A stretch of DNA of 64,000 nt from Halobacillus_A sp043497005 (GTDB lineage Bacteria; Bacillota; Bacilli; Bacillales; Halobacillaceae), in contig NZ_JBIEKE010000001.1 of NCBI RefSeq assembly GCF_043497005.1, positions 992,001-1,056,000 on the forward strand, written 5' to 3'. A program made the translations under genes and the position numbers. The notes under the pieces are model-generated. The model searched no databases. It saw only the letters and a list, made by a program, of their open reading frames with translations, and was not told where the DNA came from. Positions within the stretch are counted from its first letter, which is position 1; the number at the start of each line of letters is the position of its first letter. Below are positions 41,985-51,217 of this stretch, piece by piece.

Positions 41985-43331
41985 ATGAATAATATACTTG
42001 CAACTTTAATAGACATTTTAAGTCAACCGGCAATATTAGTTGCTTTGATTGCTTTAGTAGGTTTATTGGCTCAAAGGAAAAACCTGTCGGACACAATGAA
42101 GGGGACAACAAAAACATTTGTCGGTTTCCTCGTCATTGCCGCGGGAGCCGGCATTTTAGAAACATCCCTGGTTCCCTTTGGTTCTATGTTCCAGGAAGCA
42201 TTTAATGTATCTGGAGTCGTTCCAAACAATGAAGCCATTGTGGCACTGGCATTAAATGAATATGGTTCAAATACCGCATTAATTATGTTCTTCGGAATGA
42301 TCGTAAATATATTAATTGCCCGATTTACGAGGTTCAAATATATCTTTCTGACAGGTCACCATACGTTGTACATGGCGTGTATGCTGGCTGTAATCATGGC
42401 AGTTGCTGGTTTTACTACCGTACCACTAATTGCAGCCGGCTCAGTGGCACTTGGGATCATCATGACATTATCCCCCGCCATTCTTCAGCCTTTTATGAGA
42501 AAGCTGACAGGGAATAATAATGTTGCCTTAGGTCATTTCAGTGCTGTGGGTTATGCATTAAGCGGGTTAGTAGGAAAAGCTGTGAAAGGAAAAGAGTCAA
42601 CGTCTACAGAAAAAATCGATTTTCCTAAAGGGCTGGGTTTCCTAAGAGACAGCACCGTTAGTATAGCGTTAACAATGGTGGTTATGTATTTTATTGTTGC
42701 CCTGGCTGCCGGCCCGGCTTATATTGAAGGGGAGCTTAGTGATGATACAAACTTCCTCGTTTTTTCACTTATTCAGGCTGGTAATTTTGCAGCAGGTGTC
42801 TTCATTATTTTAGCAGGGGTACGCTTGGTACTTGCGGAAATTGTGCCTGCGTTTAAAGGGATTTCAACAAAGCTTGTGCCAAATGCGAAGCCTGCTTTAG
42901 ATGTTCCTATTGTGTTCACCTATGCACCGAATGCTGTATTAATTGGTTTCTTCTCAAGCTTTGTCGGTGGATTGTTCAGTATGATTATTATGGCTGTAGT
43001 GGGAAGTACGATCATTCTTCCTGGCGTAGTGCCTCACTTCTTTACAGGAGCAGCAGCCGGTGTGTTTGGAAATGCGACAGGTGGAGTAAAAGGCGCTGTT
43101 GCGGGAGCCTTCGTAAACGGAATTATTATTTCATTCCTACCCGTTTTTCTTCTGCCGGTATTAGGAGAGCTAGGCTTTGCTAATACCACATTCTCAGACG
43201 CAGACTTTGGTGTCGGGGGCATCTTCTTCGGAACACTGGCCAATTATGCAGGACCAATGGCAATTGTAATCAGCCTTATCGTTATTCTTGTCCTTATGGC
43301 CATTCCGTTTAGAAGTAAAAAAAGTGCATAA
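41985..43331 (+). CDS. ulaA: PTS EIIC, ascorbate (UlaA) type
   Basis: A 448-residue membrane permease of the UlaA/SgaT family, about eleven TM segments: QPAILVALIALVGLLAQRKN, KTFVGFLVIAAGAGIL, FFTGAAAGVFGNATGGVKGA and a conserved NYAGPMAIV near the C-terminus. It translocates and phosphorylates a sugar acid such as L-ascorbate. No ulaG, ulaD, ulaE or ulaF homologues follow, so the substrate may differ. Good AAAGGGGGAG before ATG. Confidence 0.9.
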   Translation: MNNILATLIDILSQPAILVALIALVGLLAQRKNLSDTMKGTTKTFVGFLVIAAGAGILETSLVPFGSMFQEAFNVSGVVPNNEAIVALALNEYGSNTALIMFFGMIVNILIARFTRFKYIFLTGHHTLYMACMLAVIMAVAGFTTVPLIAAGSVALGIIMTLSPAILQPFMRKLTGNNNVALGHFSAVGYALSGLVGKAVKGKESTSTEKIDFPKGLGFLRDSTVSIALTMVVMYFIVALAAGPAYIEGELSDDTNFLVFSLIQAGNFAAGVFIILAGVRLVLAEIVPAFKGISTKLVPNAKPALDVPIVFTYAPNAVLIGFFSSFVGGLFSMIIMAVVGSTIILPGVVPHFFTGAAAGVFGNATGGVKGAVAGAFVNGIIISFLPVFLLPVLGELGFANTTFSDADFGVGGIFFGTLANYAGPMAIVISLIVILVLMAIPFRSKKSA

Positions 43332-43514
43332 TTATAATTGACGGGAAGGAGGGAATTCTCCCCCCTTGTCTAATTCTTTACCAAGTCTACTCTGGCAAAG
43401 CATGTGCCGAAGGGTGATTCCTGGTTTTGTGAATGATGGAACCACTTAGATGGGGGAGGAGACGTAATTACCCCAATTAAGGAAACAGCTAAATTTGATG
43501 GAGGGGGGCTGGAA

Positions 43515-44321
43515 ATGTATTTAACCGAATATCATCATCATACCGATAACTCAATTGACTCTAAAGCAAATATGGAAGAAGTCTGTAAACAAGCCATAGT
43601 GAAAGGCATCGATGAGATTTGTTTCACAGACCATTATTCAGTTAATCCTAAACTGCCCACATACGGCCATATGGATTTTGATATATACTTCTCCCAAATC
43701 AAATACTGTCAAGATAAATTCAAAGATGATTTGACAGTGAAAGCTGGGATAGAACTTTGTGAGCCTCATCTCATGCAAGAGGAGTATCATGAAGTGCTCA
43801 GCCAACTGGAGATTGATTTTATCCTTGGTTCCGTTCATAACATCAATGAAGAAAAGCTGCGTAAATTCATGAATGAGAGAGAGAAGAACGAAGCTTATCA
43901 AAAATATTTTGAAGAAGTCTATTCTTTAGTTTCTTCAGCAGATATTGATGTATTGGCCCATTTAGATTTGATGAAACGTTATGCGGTACAAACAAAAGGA
44001 AACTATGCCTTTACTGATTTTCAAGAAATTTTACATGCTATTTTAGAGAAGGCAGTGGAACGAGACATTGGAATTGAAATCAATACCTCGGGGTTATCAA
44101 ATGAACATGTGGGAGAAGCTTTTCCTACCAGGGAGATTCTCAAACTATATAAACATCTCGGCGGCGAGATTTTAACCATTGGATCAGACTCCCACCACGC
44201 GCATACCGTAGGGAACCATTTAGAAGGTGCTCTCCAGATGGCCAGGCAGGCTGAATTTACTCATGTTTATACGTTTACGAAACGAAAGCTAAATAGATTA
44301 TTAGCGGTACCAGGTACCTAG
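43515..44321 (+). CDS. PHP-domain phosphatase (HisJ-like histidinol-phosphatase family)
   Basis: A 268-residue PHP-domain protein: metal ligands in TEYHHHTDNSID and FTDHYSVNP, GIELCEPH, LGSVHNIN, VLAHLDLMKRY and the last block TIGSDSHHAHTVG. PHP phosphatases include HisK/HisJ; the position behind an ascorbate-type PTS and far from his genes suggests action on a phosphorylated sugar acid instead. It has its own strong ribosome-binding site (GGAGGGGGG) and lies 180 bp after ulaA, so it may have its own promoter. Its last codons contain a GGTACCAGGTACC motif also found elsewhere in the window. Confidence 0.8.
   Translation: MYLTEYHHHTDNSIDSKANMEEVCKQAIVKGIDEICFTDHYSVNPKLPTYGHMDFDIYFSQIKYCQDKFKDDLTVKAGIELCEPHLMQEEYHEVLSQLEIDFILGSVHNINEEKLRKFMNEREKNEAYQKYFEEVYSLVSSADIDVLAHLDLMKRYAVQTKGNYAFTDFQEILHAILEKAVERDIGIEINTSGLSNEHVGEAFPTREILKLYKHLGGEILTIGSDSHHAHTVGNHLEGALQMARQAEFTHVYTFTKRKLNRLLAVPGT
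44306..44318. repeat. GGTACCAGGTACC element 1
   Basis: GGTACCAGGTACC lies in the last codons of the PHP gene (V-P-G-T). The same motif recurs at 59655-59724 and 62041-62083. Confidence 0.6.
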
Positions 44322-44328
44322 GTAGCTG

Positions 44329-44361
44329 ATCACACTTCATTTTGAAGTGTGATTATTTTTT
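44329..44361 (+). terminator. Terminator of the PHP gene
   Basis: ATCACACTTC and GAAGTGTGAT form a perfect 10-bp stem around ATTTT, then TTATTTTTT. Confidence 0.88.
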
Positions 44362-44470
44362 CCTGTTTTTAAATAGATGATTCTTTTTATCTGGTTTACT
44401 GTATAAATTTAACTTGAAATTATGAAAAAACACCTATTAAAGTGTTAGCGTTCTGGTAGAATAATAATAA

Positions 44471-44549
44471 GTTATCCAAATGTACAATAAATTTCCTTTC
44501 AGCACAGCTGAAAGTAGGAAGGAGGGAAGAACAAATTTATTTGGGTAAC
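44471..44549 (+). promoter_or_regulatory. Structured 5' leader of the zinc-ribbon gene pair
   Basis: GTTATCCAAAT (44471-44481) and ATTTGGGTAAC (44539-44549) are inverted with one mismatch that still pairs as G-U. They enclose a perfect hairpin CTTTCAGC-ACA-GCTGAAAG (44496-44514). No match to a riboswitch class I know. Confidence 0.45.
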
Positions 44550-44580
44550 GTAACACATTATTTGAGTAGAGGATGGTTTG

Positions 44581-45375
44581 ATGACATGCAACAAATGTAA
44601 TAATGAACAAGATTCGGGCAAGTTTTGCGGAGTTTGTGGAAGTCCTTTAGAGCAAGCAGCAGGAGCAGAATATTCAGCGGCTGCCGTAGAAAGCTCCCCG
44701 GAGAAAACTGCAGCTGTAAACTCTGAATCTATGGAAAAAGTTAAACAATTTTCAGGAGAGTTCAGCCAGTCTTCCCTGAGGTTATTAAAGCGGCCCGCAG
44801 CTGCCTTTCAACTGGGAGAATCAGCGTTCATGCAGGGTCTTGTAACGTTAATTATTTACAGCCTGGCTTACACGTTAAGCATTTATTTTTTAGCTAATTC
44901 GTTATTTAAGCAAATGGGTTCTTTTCTAATGGAAAGCCAATCGCTTCCTTTCTTTGAACTCAGTTCGCGATTATTCCTTCTTTCATTAATTGGAGTGGCC
45001 ATTAGTGTCTTTTCTATTTTTATAATTTCTAAAGGCTTAAAACTCTCTATCAGCATCAAAAGACTGATTGCACAGTTTGGTGGATTACTAACCCCGTTTG
45101 CAGCCGTCAATCTAGCAGCGATCATTTTCGGGTTAAGTGGGTCCCTATCTTTAACACTTCTCCTGTTAGGTTTCTCTACTTCATTTGCACTGCTTATTGT
45201 CCCAATTCTATACATATACCACCAGGGAGTAACGGAACAGCCTGAACAAAACGTATTTTATTGGAGTTTAGTTACAGGTGTATCCGTTTCGGTCTTAACG
45301 TTTTTTTTCTGGAGATGGATGGTATCCGACACTGTAGAAGAAATAGAATCCTTTATAAATATGTTTCCATTTTAA
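44581..45375 (+). CDS. Zinc-ribbon membrane protein
   Basis: A 264-residue protein: N-terminal zinc ribbon CNKCNNEQDSGKFCGVCG (residues 3-20, two CxxC pairs), an Ala/Glu-rich linker, then five or six TM segments (about residues 80-245). The architecture resembles Bacillus zinc-ribbon envelope proteins such as those in the YvbJ/TcaA neighbourhood. ATG 44581 has AGAGGATGG upstream. It is paired with a second zinc-ribbon protein 25 bp downstream, so the two may work together in envelope stress or resistance; function unproven. Confidence 0.65.
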   Translation: MTCNKCNNEQDSGKFCGVCGSPLEQAAGAEYSAAAVESSPEKTAAVNSESMEKVKQFSGEFSQSSLRLLKRPAAAFQLGESAFMQGLVTLIIYSLAYTLSIYFLANSLFKQMGSFLMESQSLPFFELSSRLFLLSLIGVAISVFSIFIISKGLKLSISIKRLIAQFGGLLTPFAAVNLAAIIFGLSGSLSLTLLLLGFSTSFALLIVPILYIYHQGVTEQPEQNVFYWSLVTGVSVSVLTFFFWRWMVSDTVEEIESFINMFPF

Positions 45376-45400
45376 TCTTACATAAAGGCGGGTGAACCAT

Positions 45401-46804
45401 GTGAAATATTGTATGAATTGCGGAGAGTCCTTGAAGGAAAATCAATCCTTTTGTGTTTCCTGCGGTCACAAGCAGGAAGAGCCCGTTAATCAGTCAACAA
45501 CTTCTGTTTCAAAAAATGCTGCACCTAAACAGCCCATGTCTAAGAAGAAGAAAAACGCTATTATTATTGCTGCTTCTATCGCTGTACTTCTTATAAGTGC
45601 TCACTTTATAATTTCTAATTTATTGGACCTGATGAAAACGATCCAGGGTATGGATCGCGCCATGACTGATCAGAATGTTGATGATTTTTTCAACTACGTA
45701 GAACTAGAGGGAGAGGCCTTCATTCATAAGGAAGAGTACATGGAGTATGTAAGAGACTCAGATTGGGAAAATATTCGTTATCAATTAACAGAATCGTTTG
45801 AGTCTAAAGATGATCAATCATTTGATACGACGATAAGGGACTACGATGGAAATCCGTTATTCTCTGTAAAAAGAAATGCTGTTGTCCCTGGTTTATATCA
45901 CACGTACGATATTAAAGCTATACCCGTTGAACTACTGGGCACTACCAATTTAAAAAATACTCAGATCACTTTTAACGATGAAAAGATTGAATTAGAGAAT
46001 TCAGAAGAAATTACAACCCTGGGGTGGGCCTACCCCGGCGAATATACAGTCGAAGGCACAGCATCCAATGAATTTGGCGAGTTTCATTATCAAGAGACGA
46101 TGACAGTGTACCCAAATGAAACGCAGGAAGCCGAAGTAGCTATCTCGTTTCCGACTGAAACTTACGCCATTAACACAAATCAAGAAGAAGCCATTTTATT
46201 TATAAATGGAGAAAGCACAGATCGTTCCCTCGGCGAGTATACAGAAATCGGACCTTTCCCAGAGGGAGAAATAGTAGACCTCCATGCGGAATGGGAAGAT
46301 GAAAATGGAACTATTCATAAATCAGAAGAACTTGATGCCAGCTCAAACATTTGGGGTGGACCCACTTTTTATTTCTATCCAGAAGAAGAGGAAGTTTATG
46401 CCTCTGAGCAAACCACTGGCATGGAAGCAGAGGATGAAGGGGACGACAATTTTGATGCAATTGAGGACTTTATGATCGGATTCTTAAGTGACAGCGTTAA
46501 CGCATTGAATCACGGTGACTTTTCAATGGTTGCTTCTTCATTTACTGAGGATGGAGAAGGAAAAGCAGAGTATGAAGACTTCATTGACTCTAGCGGTGAC
46601 CGCATCGAAAGTGAAACCTTTCTGGGTGGAGAATTACTTGACTACGAAGAGAAGGAAGAGGGCTTTATTGAGGTTGTTATGAGTGAAAACTATGAAATTA
46701 CTTACACGGATGGCGAGTACAAGGAACCGAGATTGGAAGGAACATATCTCCTTAAAGAGGATGAAGGAGATTATAAAGTAGACGTGTATGTGAATATTGA
46801 TTAG
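45401..46804 (+). CDS. Zinc-ribbon membrane protein, TcaA/YvbJ-like
   Basis: A 467-residue protein with an N-terminal zinc ribbon CMNCGESLKENQSFCVSCGH (two CxxC pairs), a basic stretch (SKKKKNA), one TM segment (IIIAASIAVLLISAHFII, about residues 50-68) and a large very acidic extracellular part with repeated beta domains and an NTF2-like C-terminal segment. This order matches TcaA-like proteins of staphylococci and YvbJ of Bacillus, which affect glycopeptide sensitivity and cell-wall stress in some species. GTG 45401 is preferred over GTG 45392 because GGTGA is 5 nt away. The acidity fits a halophile. Confidence 0.75.
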   Translation: MKYCMNCGESLKENQSFCVSCGHKQEEPVNQSTTSVSKNAAPKQPMSKKKKNAIIIAASIAVLLISAHFIISNLLDLMKTIQGMDRAMTDQNVDDFFNYVELEGEAFIHKEEYMEYVRDSDWENIRYQLTESFESKDDQSFDTTIRDYDGNPLFSVKRNAVVPGLYHTYDIKAIPVELLGTTNLKNTQITFNDEKIELENSEEITTLGWAYPGEYTVEGTASNEFGEFHYQETMTVYPNETQEAEVAISFPTETYAINTNQEEAILFINGESTDRSLGEYTEIGPFPEGEIVDLHAEWEDENGTIHKSEELDASSNIWGGPTFYFYPEEEEVYASEQTTGMEAEDEGDDNFDAIEDFMIGFLSDSVNALNHGDFSMVASSFTEDGEGKAEYEDFIDSSGDRIESETFLGGELLDYEEKEEGFIEVVMSENYEITYTDGEYKEPRLEGTYLLKEDEGDYKVDVYVNID

Positions 46805-46857
46805 AAAAAAGAGACTGGAGATAGAGGTGAAAAAATGAACATTCTAATAAGGGCAAA

Positions 46858-46980
46858 TCATTAGCGCAGTCAAAATGCGAAGACGTCAGAGGGAACAGCT
46901 CGAACCGAGCGCTTCTTTCTGAGGTAGCTGAGGCGGGTCCATGAAGAGTGAATCATTTTGAGGAAGCGATGTTTAAATTC
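46858..46980. repeat. Degenerate dispersed repeat, copy D
   Basis: The stretch contains GACGTCAGAGGGAACAGCTC, ACCGAGCG and TAGCTGAGGCGGGTCC, matching blocks of the repeat copy at 48480-48585 (GGGAACAGC, GCCGAGGATCC, TAGCTGAGGCC on the minus strand). More diverged than the other copies. The 46805-47158 gap holds nothing else but a terminator and the promoter region of the next gene. Confidence 0.4.
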
Positions 46981-46991
46981 TCTTTACCATA

Positions 46992-47036
46992 AATCATTCG
47001 GACTGATTTCTCCAGAATCGTTCGGATGATTTTTTG
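46992..47036 (+). terminator. Terminator of the zinc-ribbon pair
   Basis: AATCATTCGGAC and GTTCGGATGATT pair over 12 bp with G-U wobbles, with an inner GATT/AATC pairing, followed by six T. Confidence 0.75.
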
Positions 47037-47158
47037 CTTTATTCCGTTTGTCAGCCTGTTTTGTTATAGAGAGCAAAAGCTTTTAGGTTTTTGTTGTAAT
47101 GTGTTGCTGATTTCCAATAAAAACCTTAGAATGATATACCAAAACAGGAGGTGGTTCC

Positions 47159-48382
47159 ATGGAGAACAGTTTAGTTCAACCAGATGATGTATGGATATTG
47201 TGGGCATTTCTTGCAGGATGGGCTGCAATCAGTATTTACTTGGAACAAAATTACAAGTGGGCATCCAAATTTTCCGGTGCAATTATTGCTTTAGTCGGGG
47301 CGATGATTTTAGCGAATGTTGGAGTAATCCCATTAGAATCACCTGTGTATGATACGGTTTGGAATTATGTTGTGCCACTGGCTATTCCGCTTCTTTTGTT
47401 TCAAGCGAATATTCGTAAGATATGGAGTGAAAGCGGCCGGTTATTATTGTTATTTTTCCTTAGTGCTGCCGGTACTGTGGCAGGATCAATCATTGGTTTC
47501 TTTCTTTTAAAAGACGTAGTTCCCGGTCTAGATCAGGTAGGGGCGATGATGACAGGGTCTTACATAGGGGGCGGCGTGAACTTTGCGGCTTTGTCTGCTA
47601 AGTTTGAAGCACCTGGAGAACTCGTTTCCTCTGCTGTGGTTGCAGATAATTTAATGATGGCTGTTTATTTCTTCATACTAATGGCACTGCCGGCAATTGG
47701 CTTTTTTACTAAAAGGTTTAAGACGCCTTATATGGATGAGCGGTCTGAGTCTGATGTGAATGAGAACGACCAAACAGATGCGGCCTCTTACTGGGGTAGA
47801 AAAGAAATGTCGCTTCAGGATATAGGTTTGGCTGTTGGTAGTTCATTTGTGCTCGTGGCTGCTTCTTTTACAATTGCCGATTGGTTTGGTGAACTTATTC
47901 CAGCAGGTGAGGATGTTAATATCCTAAGTAATGTACTAAACGGAATTCTAGGTGATGGATATTTAATGTTAACTACATTGACGATGATTGCTGTTACTGT
48001 GTTTCCAAAGTATTTTGAAGGGATTCATGGCGCTCAGGAAATAGGCACATACTTGATTTATATCTTCTTTGTGGTCATAGGAATTCCAGCGTCAGTTGTG
48101 CTTATTTTTCAAAATGCTCCAATGCTGCTGGTGTTTGTATTTATTATCGTGATGAGTAATATGGTGGTTTCTTTTGTCTTAGGACGCGTCTTTAAATTTA
48201 GCCTGGAAGAAGTAATCGTTGCGTCTAACGCCAATATTGGCGGCCCGACGACAGCAGCTGCGATGGCGATTGCGAAGGGATGGACGAAGCTGGTGGTGCC
48301 GATTCTCTTAGTCGGTACACTCGGTTATATTGTAGGAAACTATATCGGTACAGGTATTGGTGTCTGGTTCAGTAGTTTTTAA
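47159..48382 (+). CDS. DUF819 family membrane protein (YjcL-like)
   Basis: A 407-residue membrane protein of about ten TM helices with the DUF819 pattern: PLAIPLLLFQANIRKIW, MMTGSYIGGGVNFAAL and ASNANIGGPTTAAAMAIAKG. The repeated G-G-x-x-N motifs in two halves recall Na+/sugar or glutamate transporter folds; B. subtilis YjcL belongs here. No substrate is established. Strong AGGAGGTGG before ATG. Monocistronic. Confidence 0.85.
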   Translation: MENSLVQPDDVWILWAFLAGWAAISIYLEQNYKWASKFSGAIIALVGAMILANVGVIPLESPVYDTVWNYVVPLAIPLLLFQANIRKIWSESGRLLLLFFLSAAGTVAGSIIGFFLLKDVVPGLDQVGAMMTGSYIGGGVNFAALSAKFEAPGELVSSAVVADNLMMAVYFFILMALPAIGFFTKRFKTPYMDERSESDVNENDQTDAASYWGRKEMSLQDIGLAVGSSFVLVAASFTIADWFGELIPAGEDVNILSNVLNGILGDGYLMLTTLTMIAVTVFPKYFEGIHGAQEIGTYLIYIFFVVIGIPASVVLIFQNAPMLLVFVFIIVMSNMVVSFVLGRVFKFSLEEVIVASNANIGGPTTAAAMAIAKGWTKLVVPILLVGTLGYIVGNYIGTGIGVWFSSF

Positions 48383-48473
48383 GTAGTGAATAGGACAGGA
48401 CAAAGTGCATTATCGCTCCCTCAAAATACTTGAGTTTACTGGATAAATTCTATCAAGCCCCACGCATTACTTG

Positions 48474-48590
48474 TCGGGGGATGCTTTCCGCGGGCACGGC
48501 CTCAGCTAACTTGGTCAAGAAGATCACTTGACCCAGTGGATCCTCGGCTTGCGCTGTTCCCGCGACGCATCACAGGACGTGGCCGGTTTT
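48474..48590. repeat. Dispersed structured repeat, copy C
   Basis: Contains GGATGCTTTCCGCGGGCACG, GGCCTCAGCTAAC, a GGTCAAG...CTTGACC inverted core, GGATCCTCGGCTTGCGCTGTTC and CCGCGACGCATC. GATGC/GCATC at the ends and the CCGCGG/CCGCG blocks pair, so it folds as a long hairpin like the copies at 12.2 and 19.6 kb. Confidence 0.65.
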
Positions 48591-48743
48591 AATCGACCAG
48601 GCGTCAACCCCGAACGCTCATCGCAGTATCAACAGAGATCAATTTAACACCCATTCGAATGTTTAAAATATCTGCTCTTATGAACCTTCTATATGGGGGC
48701 TGGTTAGAGAACGATATAAGATGAAAACGAAGAACAATCAACT

Positions 48744-48778
48744 GAAGCATAGATACTTATGTATCGGCTTCTTATTTT
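48744..48778 (+). terminator. Possible terminator
   Basis: GAAGC and GCTTC close a stem with inner GATAC/GTATC around TTAT, followed by TTATTTTAT. A 3-nt bulge weakens it. It would stop readthrough from the DUF819 gene before the riboswitch. Confidence 0.4.
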
Positions 48779-48892
48779 ATTGGGAAAATAATTAGTAAAT
48801 GGGAGAGGAAGACGTTTATACAATTATTATAGGTAAACCCGTGATTTTTCCGAATTGTTCATTTAAAATAGAAAGGAATAGAATATCGTCGA

Positions 48893-49163
48893 AAAAATAG
48901 GCGTGATGGACGTTTCATCACTTAAAAGGGAAGTTGGTTCGATTCCAACGCGGTCCCGCCACTGTATTTGCGAGCGATCTGCATAATTCCACTGTGTGTA
49001 AGCATGGGAAGGAGCAGCAAGCGATGACCATAAGCCAGGAGACCTACCTATTTTTCTTCACCAAAACCCTACGCGGATAGGAGGTGTGATCAGAAGCGGC
49101 TTGCCATAATCGTGCAGACGCGTTGGTTACGTATACACATCTAAATGTAGGATGTGTTTTTTT
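48893..49163 (+). promoter_or_regulatory. Cobalamin riboswitch with terminator platform
   Basis: The aptamer (about 48893-49052) shows the B12-box features TTAAAAGGGAA, GGTCCCGCCACTGT and AAGCCAGGAGACCTACC, closed by AATAGG with CCTACCTATT. About 80 nt later ACACATC and GATGTGT form a stem followed by seven T (49135-49163): a rho-independent terminator that is the likely expression platform. With adenosylcobalamin bound, transcription of the B12 genes is expected to stop here. Confidence 0.95.
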
Positions 49164-49194
49164 GTGTTCATTTTTATAAAAAGGGGAGATCGTT

Positions 49195-50172
49195 ATGAAA
49201 AAGTACTGGCGTTACATAGGGGTTGCTTGTTTATCCGCTGGATTGCTCATGGGATGTGCAGACGATTCAAGTGAGGAATCAAATGATGAAGCACCGGAAG
49301 ATAGCAATGAAGAAGCTTCTGGTGAAACGAGCTATCCGTTAATAGTCGAAGATGCGGTGGAAAACGAAGTAGAAATAGAAGAGGATCCTGAGCGCATTGT
49401 CAGTTTAATTCCGAGCAATACGGAAATTGCGTTTGAGCTTGGCGCAGGCGATGAGGTCGTCGGTGTGTCAGAGAACGATAATTACCCGGAAGAGGTATCG
49501 GAGCTTGATCAGGTCGGGGGTATGGAAATTAATGTGGAAAAAGTAATCTCCCTTGAGCCTGATTTGGTACTGGCCCATGCCTCCAGCGCGCACAATTCAC
49601 AGGAAGCACTTGAACAGATCGAAGAGGCAGGAATTGCCGTATACGTTGTTGAAGATGCGGCCAGCTTTGACGGGGTTTACGACACGATCGAAGCTGTTGG
49701 TGAACTCGTGAATGAGCAGGAAAATGCGAAGGAAATCGTAAATAGCATGCAGGAAGACGTTGAGGCAGTAGAAGAACAGGCTGCAGAAGTCGAAGAGTCG
49801 AAACGTGTGTTTGTCGAGGTGTCTCCTGAGCCGGAAATTTATACAACTGGGACAGGCACATTTATGAATGAGATGCTTGACATGATTCAGGCGGAAAATG
49901 CGGCAGCTGATGAAGAGGGCTGGGTGCAGATGAATGAGGAAGCTGTCATCGACATGCAGCCGGACACGATTATTACGACGTATGGTTACTACACAGAAGA
50001 TCCAGTAGAGCAAGTGTTAAGCCGTGAGGGATGGGAAGAAGTTCCTGCAATTGAAAATGAAGAAGTCATCGATGTGCACTCTGACCTTGTCACCCGCTCA
50101 GGACCGCGGTTAGTAGAAGGGTTGAAAGAGCTGGCAGAAGCGGTTTACCCTGACACATTTGGCGATGAGTAA
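49195..50172 (+). CDS. btuF: Vitamin B12 ABC transporter substrate-binding lipoprotein
   Basis: A 325-residue BtuF-type binding protein: signal peptide with lipobox LMGC (Cys21), a very acidic Ser/Glu linker, then PERIVSLIPSNTEIAFELGA, the hallmark of cobalamin and heme/siderophore binding proteins, and VISLEPDLVLAH. It captures cobalamin or cobinamide outside the cell. First gene after the riboswitch; AAAGGGGAG before ATG. Ends overlapping the permease start. Confidence 0.92.
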   Translation: MKKYWRYIGVACLSAGLLMGCADDSSEESNDEAPEDSNEEASGETSYPLIVEDAVENEVEIEEDPERIVSLIPSNTEIAFELGAGDEVVGVSENDNYPEEVSELDQVGGMEINVEKVISLEPDLVLAHASSAHNSQEALEQIEEAGIAVYVVEDAASFDGVYDTIEAVGELVNEQENAKEIVNSMQEDVEAVEEQAAEVEESKRVFVEVSPEPEIYTTGTGTFMNEMLDMIQAENAAADEEGWVQMNEEAVIDMQPDTIITTYGYYTEDPVEQVLSREGWEEVPAIENEEVIDVHSDLVTRSGPRLVEGLKELAEAVYPDTFGDE

Positions 50173-51217
50173 ATTTTTCACCTACGCAGGATCTCTACTG
50201 GTATTAGCCGGTGCGATCATAGCCGCGGTAGGAGCGGGCAGCGTGTCTGTTCCACTTCCAGATATTGTAAAAGTGATTATTGCTCAAGTAACACCTTTTT
50301 TCCCACAGGTGGATACTGTTCATGCCAGTATTATCGGGGATGTCCGGCTGCCGCGTGTTTTATTAGCTGGTCTGGTGGGGGCCTCGCTTGCGATTTCAGG
50401 CGCAGCTTTTCAAGGACTTTTACAAAATCCGCTGGCTGACCCTTATACGTTAGGTGTTTCATCAGGGGCTTCCGTAGGGGCCGTGCTCGTCCTGTTCCTC
50501 GGTCTTTCATTTCCCATCTTCTCAATGGTTACGCTGCCGGTTATGAGTATCTTAACGGCCGTACTAGCGCTGCTGTTTGTCATTACGTTTGCCCGCATGC
50601 TTGATCACACCCTGTCGATTGAGACGCTTATTTTAACAGGAATTGTGATGGGATCTTTTTTAGGCTCCCTCATTTCTTTAATGATTGCCTTAACTGGCGA
50701 TGAACTGCGGCAGATCGTAGGCTGGCTGCTAGGAAGCGTCGCAATGAGAGGCTGGAATTACGTCAGTCTGCTCATTCCCTTTTTTGTAATCGGGTCACTT
50801 CTGCTCTTAATTCAAGGACAAGAGCTTAACGCGATGTCTTTAGGAGAAGAACGGGCGAAGCAGCTCGGCGTTCCGACCGAAAAACGAAAAGCGGTTATTT
50901 TGCTGGCCGCTTCAATATTAACAGGAGCTGCGGTTGCGGTTTCAGGAACAATTGGATTTGTAGGACTCGTCGTGCCTCACATCTGCCGGAAGATATTTGG
51001 CGTCGATCACCGCCATTTACTGCCGCTGTCATTAATCAACGGTGCGACGTTCTTAATTTTAGCTGATCTCGTATCACGCACGATTATCGCTCCCGTTGAA
51101 CTGCCAATAGGTGTGATTACTTCACTAATTGGAGCTCCGATCTTTGCGGTTATTTTGTATCAGCAACGAAAAGAACGCAGCACACCGTTTAAAAGGAGGG
51201 GACCTGCACATGATTAA
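50165..51217 (+). CDS. btuC: Vitamin B12 ABC transporter permease
   Basis: A 350-residue FecCD/BtuC permease, about ten TM helices: RLPRVLLAGLVGASLAISGA, NPLADPYTLGVSSGAS and TIGFVGLVVPHICRKIFG. It forms a homodimeric channel for corrinoids. The ATG at 50165 overlaps the btuF stop, so translation is coupled; the TTG two codons earlier is a less likely start. Confidence 0.92.
   Translation: MSKFFTYAGSLLVLAGAIIAAVGAGSVSVPLPDIVKVIIAQVTPFFPQVDTVHASIIGDVRLPRVLLAGLVGASLAISGAAFQGLLQNPLADPYTLGVSSGASVGAVLVLFLGLSFPIFSMVTLPVMSILTAVLALLFVITFARMLDHTLSIETLILTGIVMGSFLGSLISLMIALTGDELRQIVGWLLGSVAMRGWNYVSLLIPFFVIGSLLLLIQGQELNAMSLGEERAKQLGVPTEKRKAVILLAASILTGAAVAVSGTIGFVGLVVPHICRKIFGVDHRHLLPLSLINGATFLILADLVSRTIIAPVELPIGVITSLIGAPIFAVILYQQRKERSTPFKRRGPAHD

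Noticed and set aside
48850..48893. Promoter of the B12 riboswitch operon
   Set aside because: TTGTTC and TAGAAT are present about 18 bp apart, but the match is weak and other pairs are equally possible, so I did not list it.
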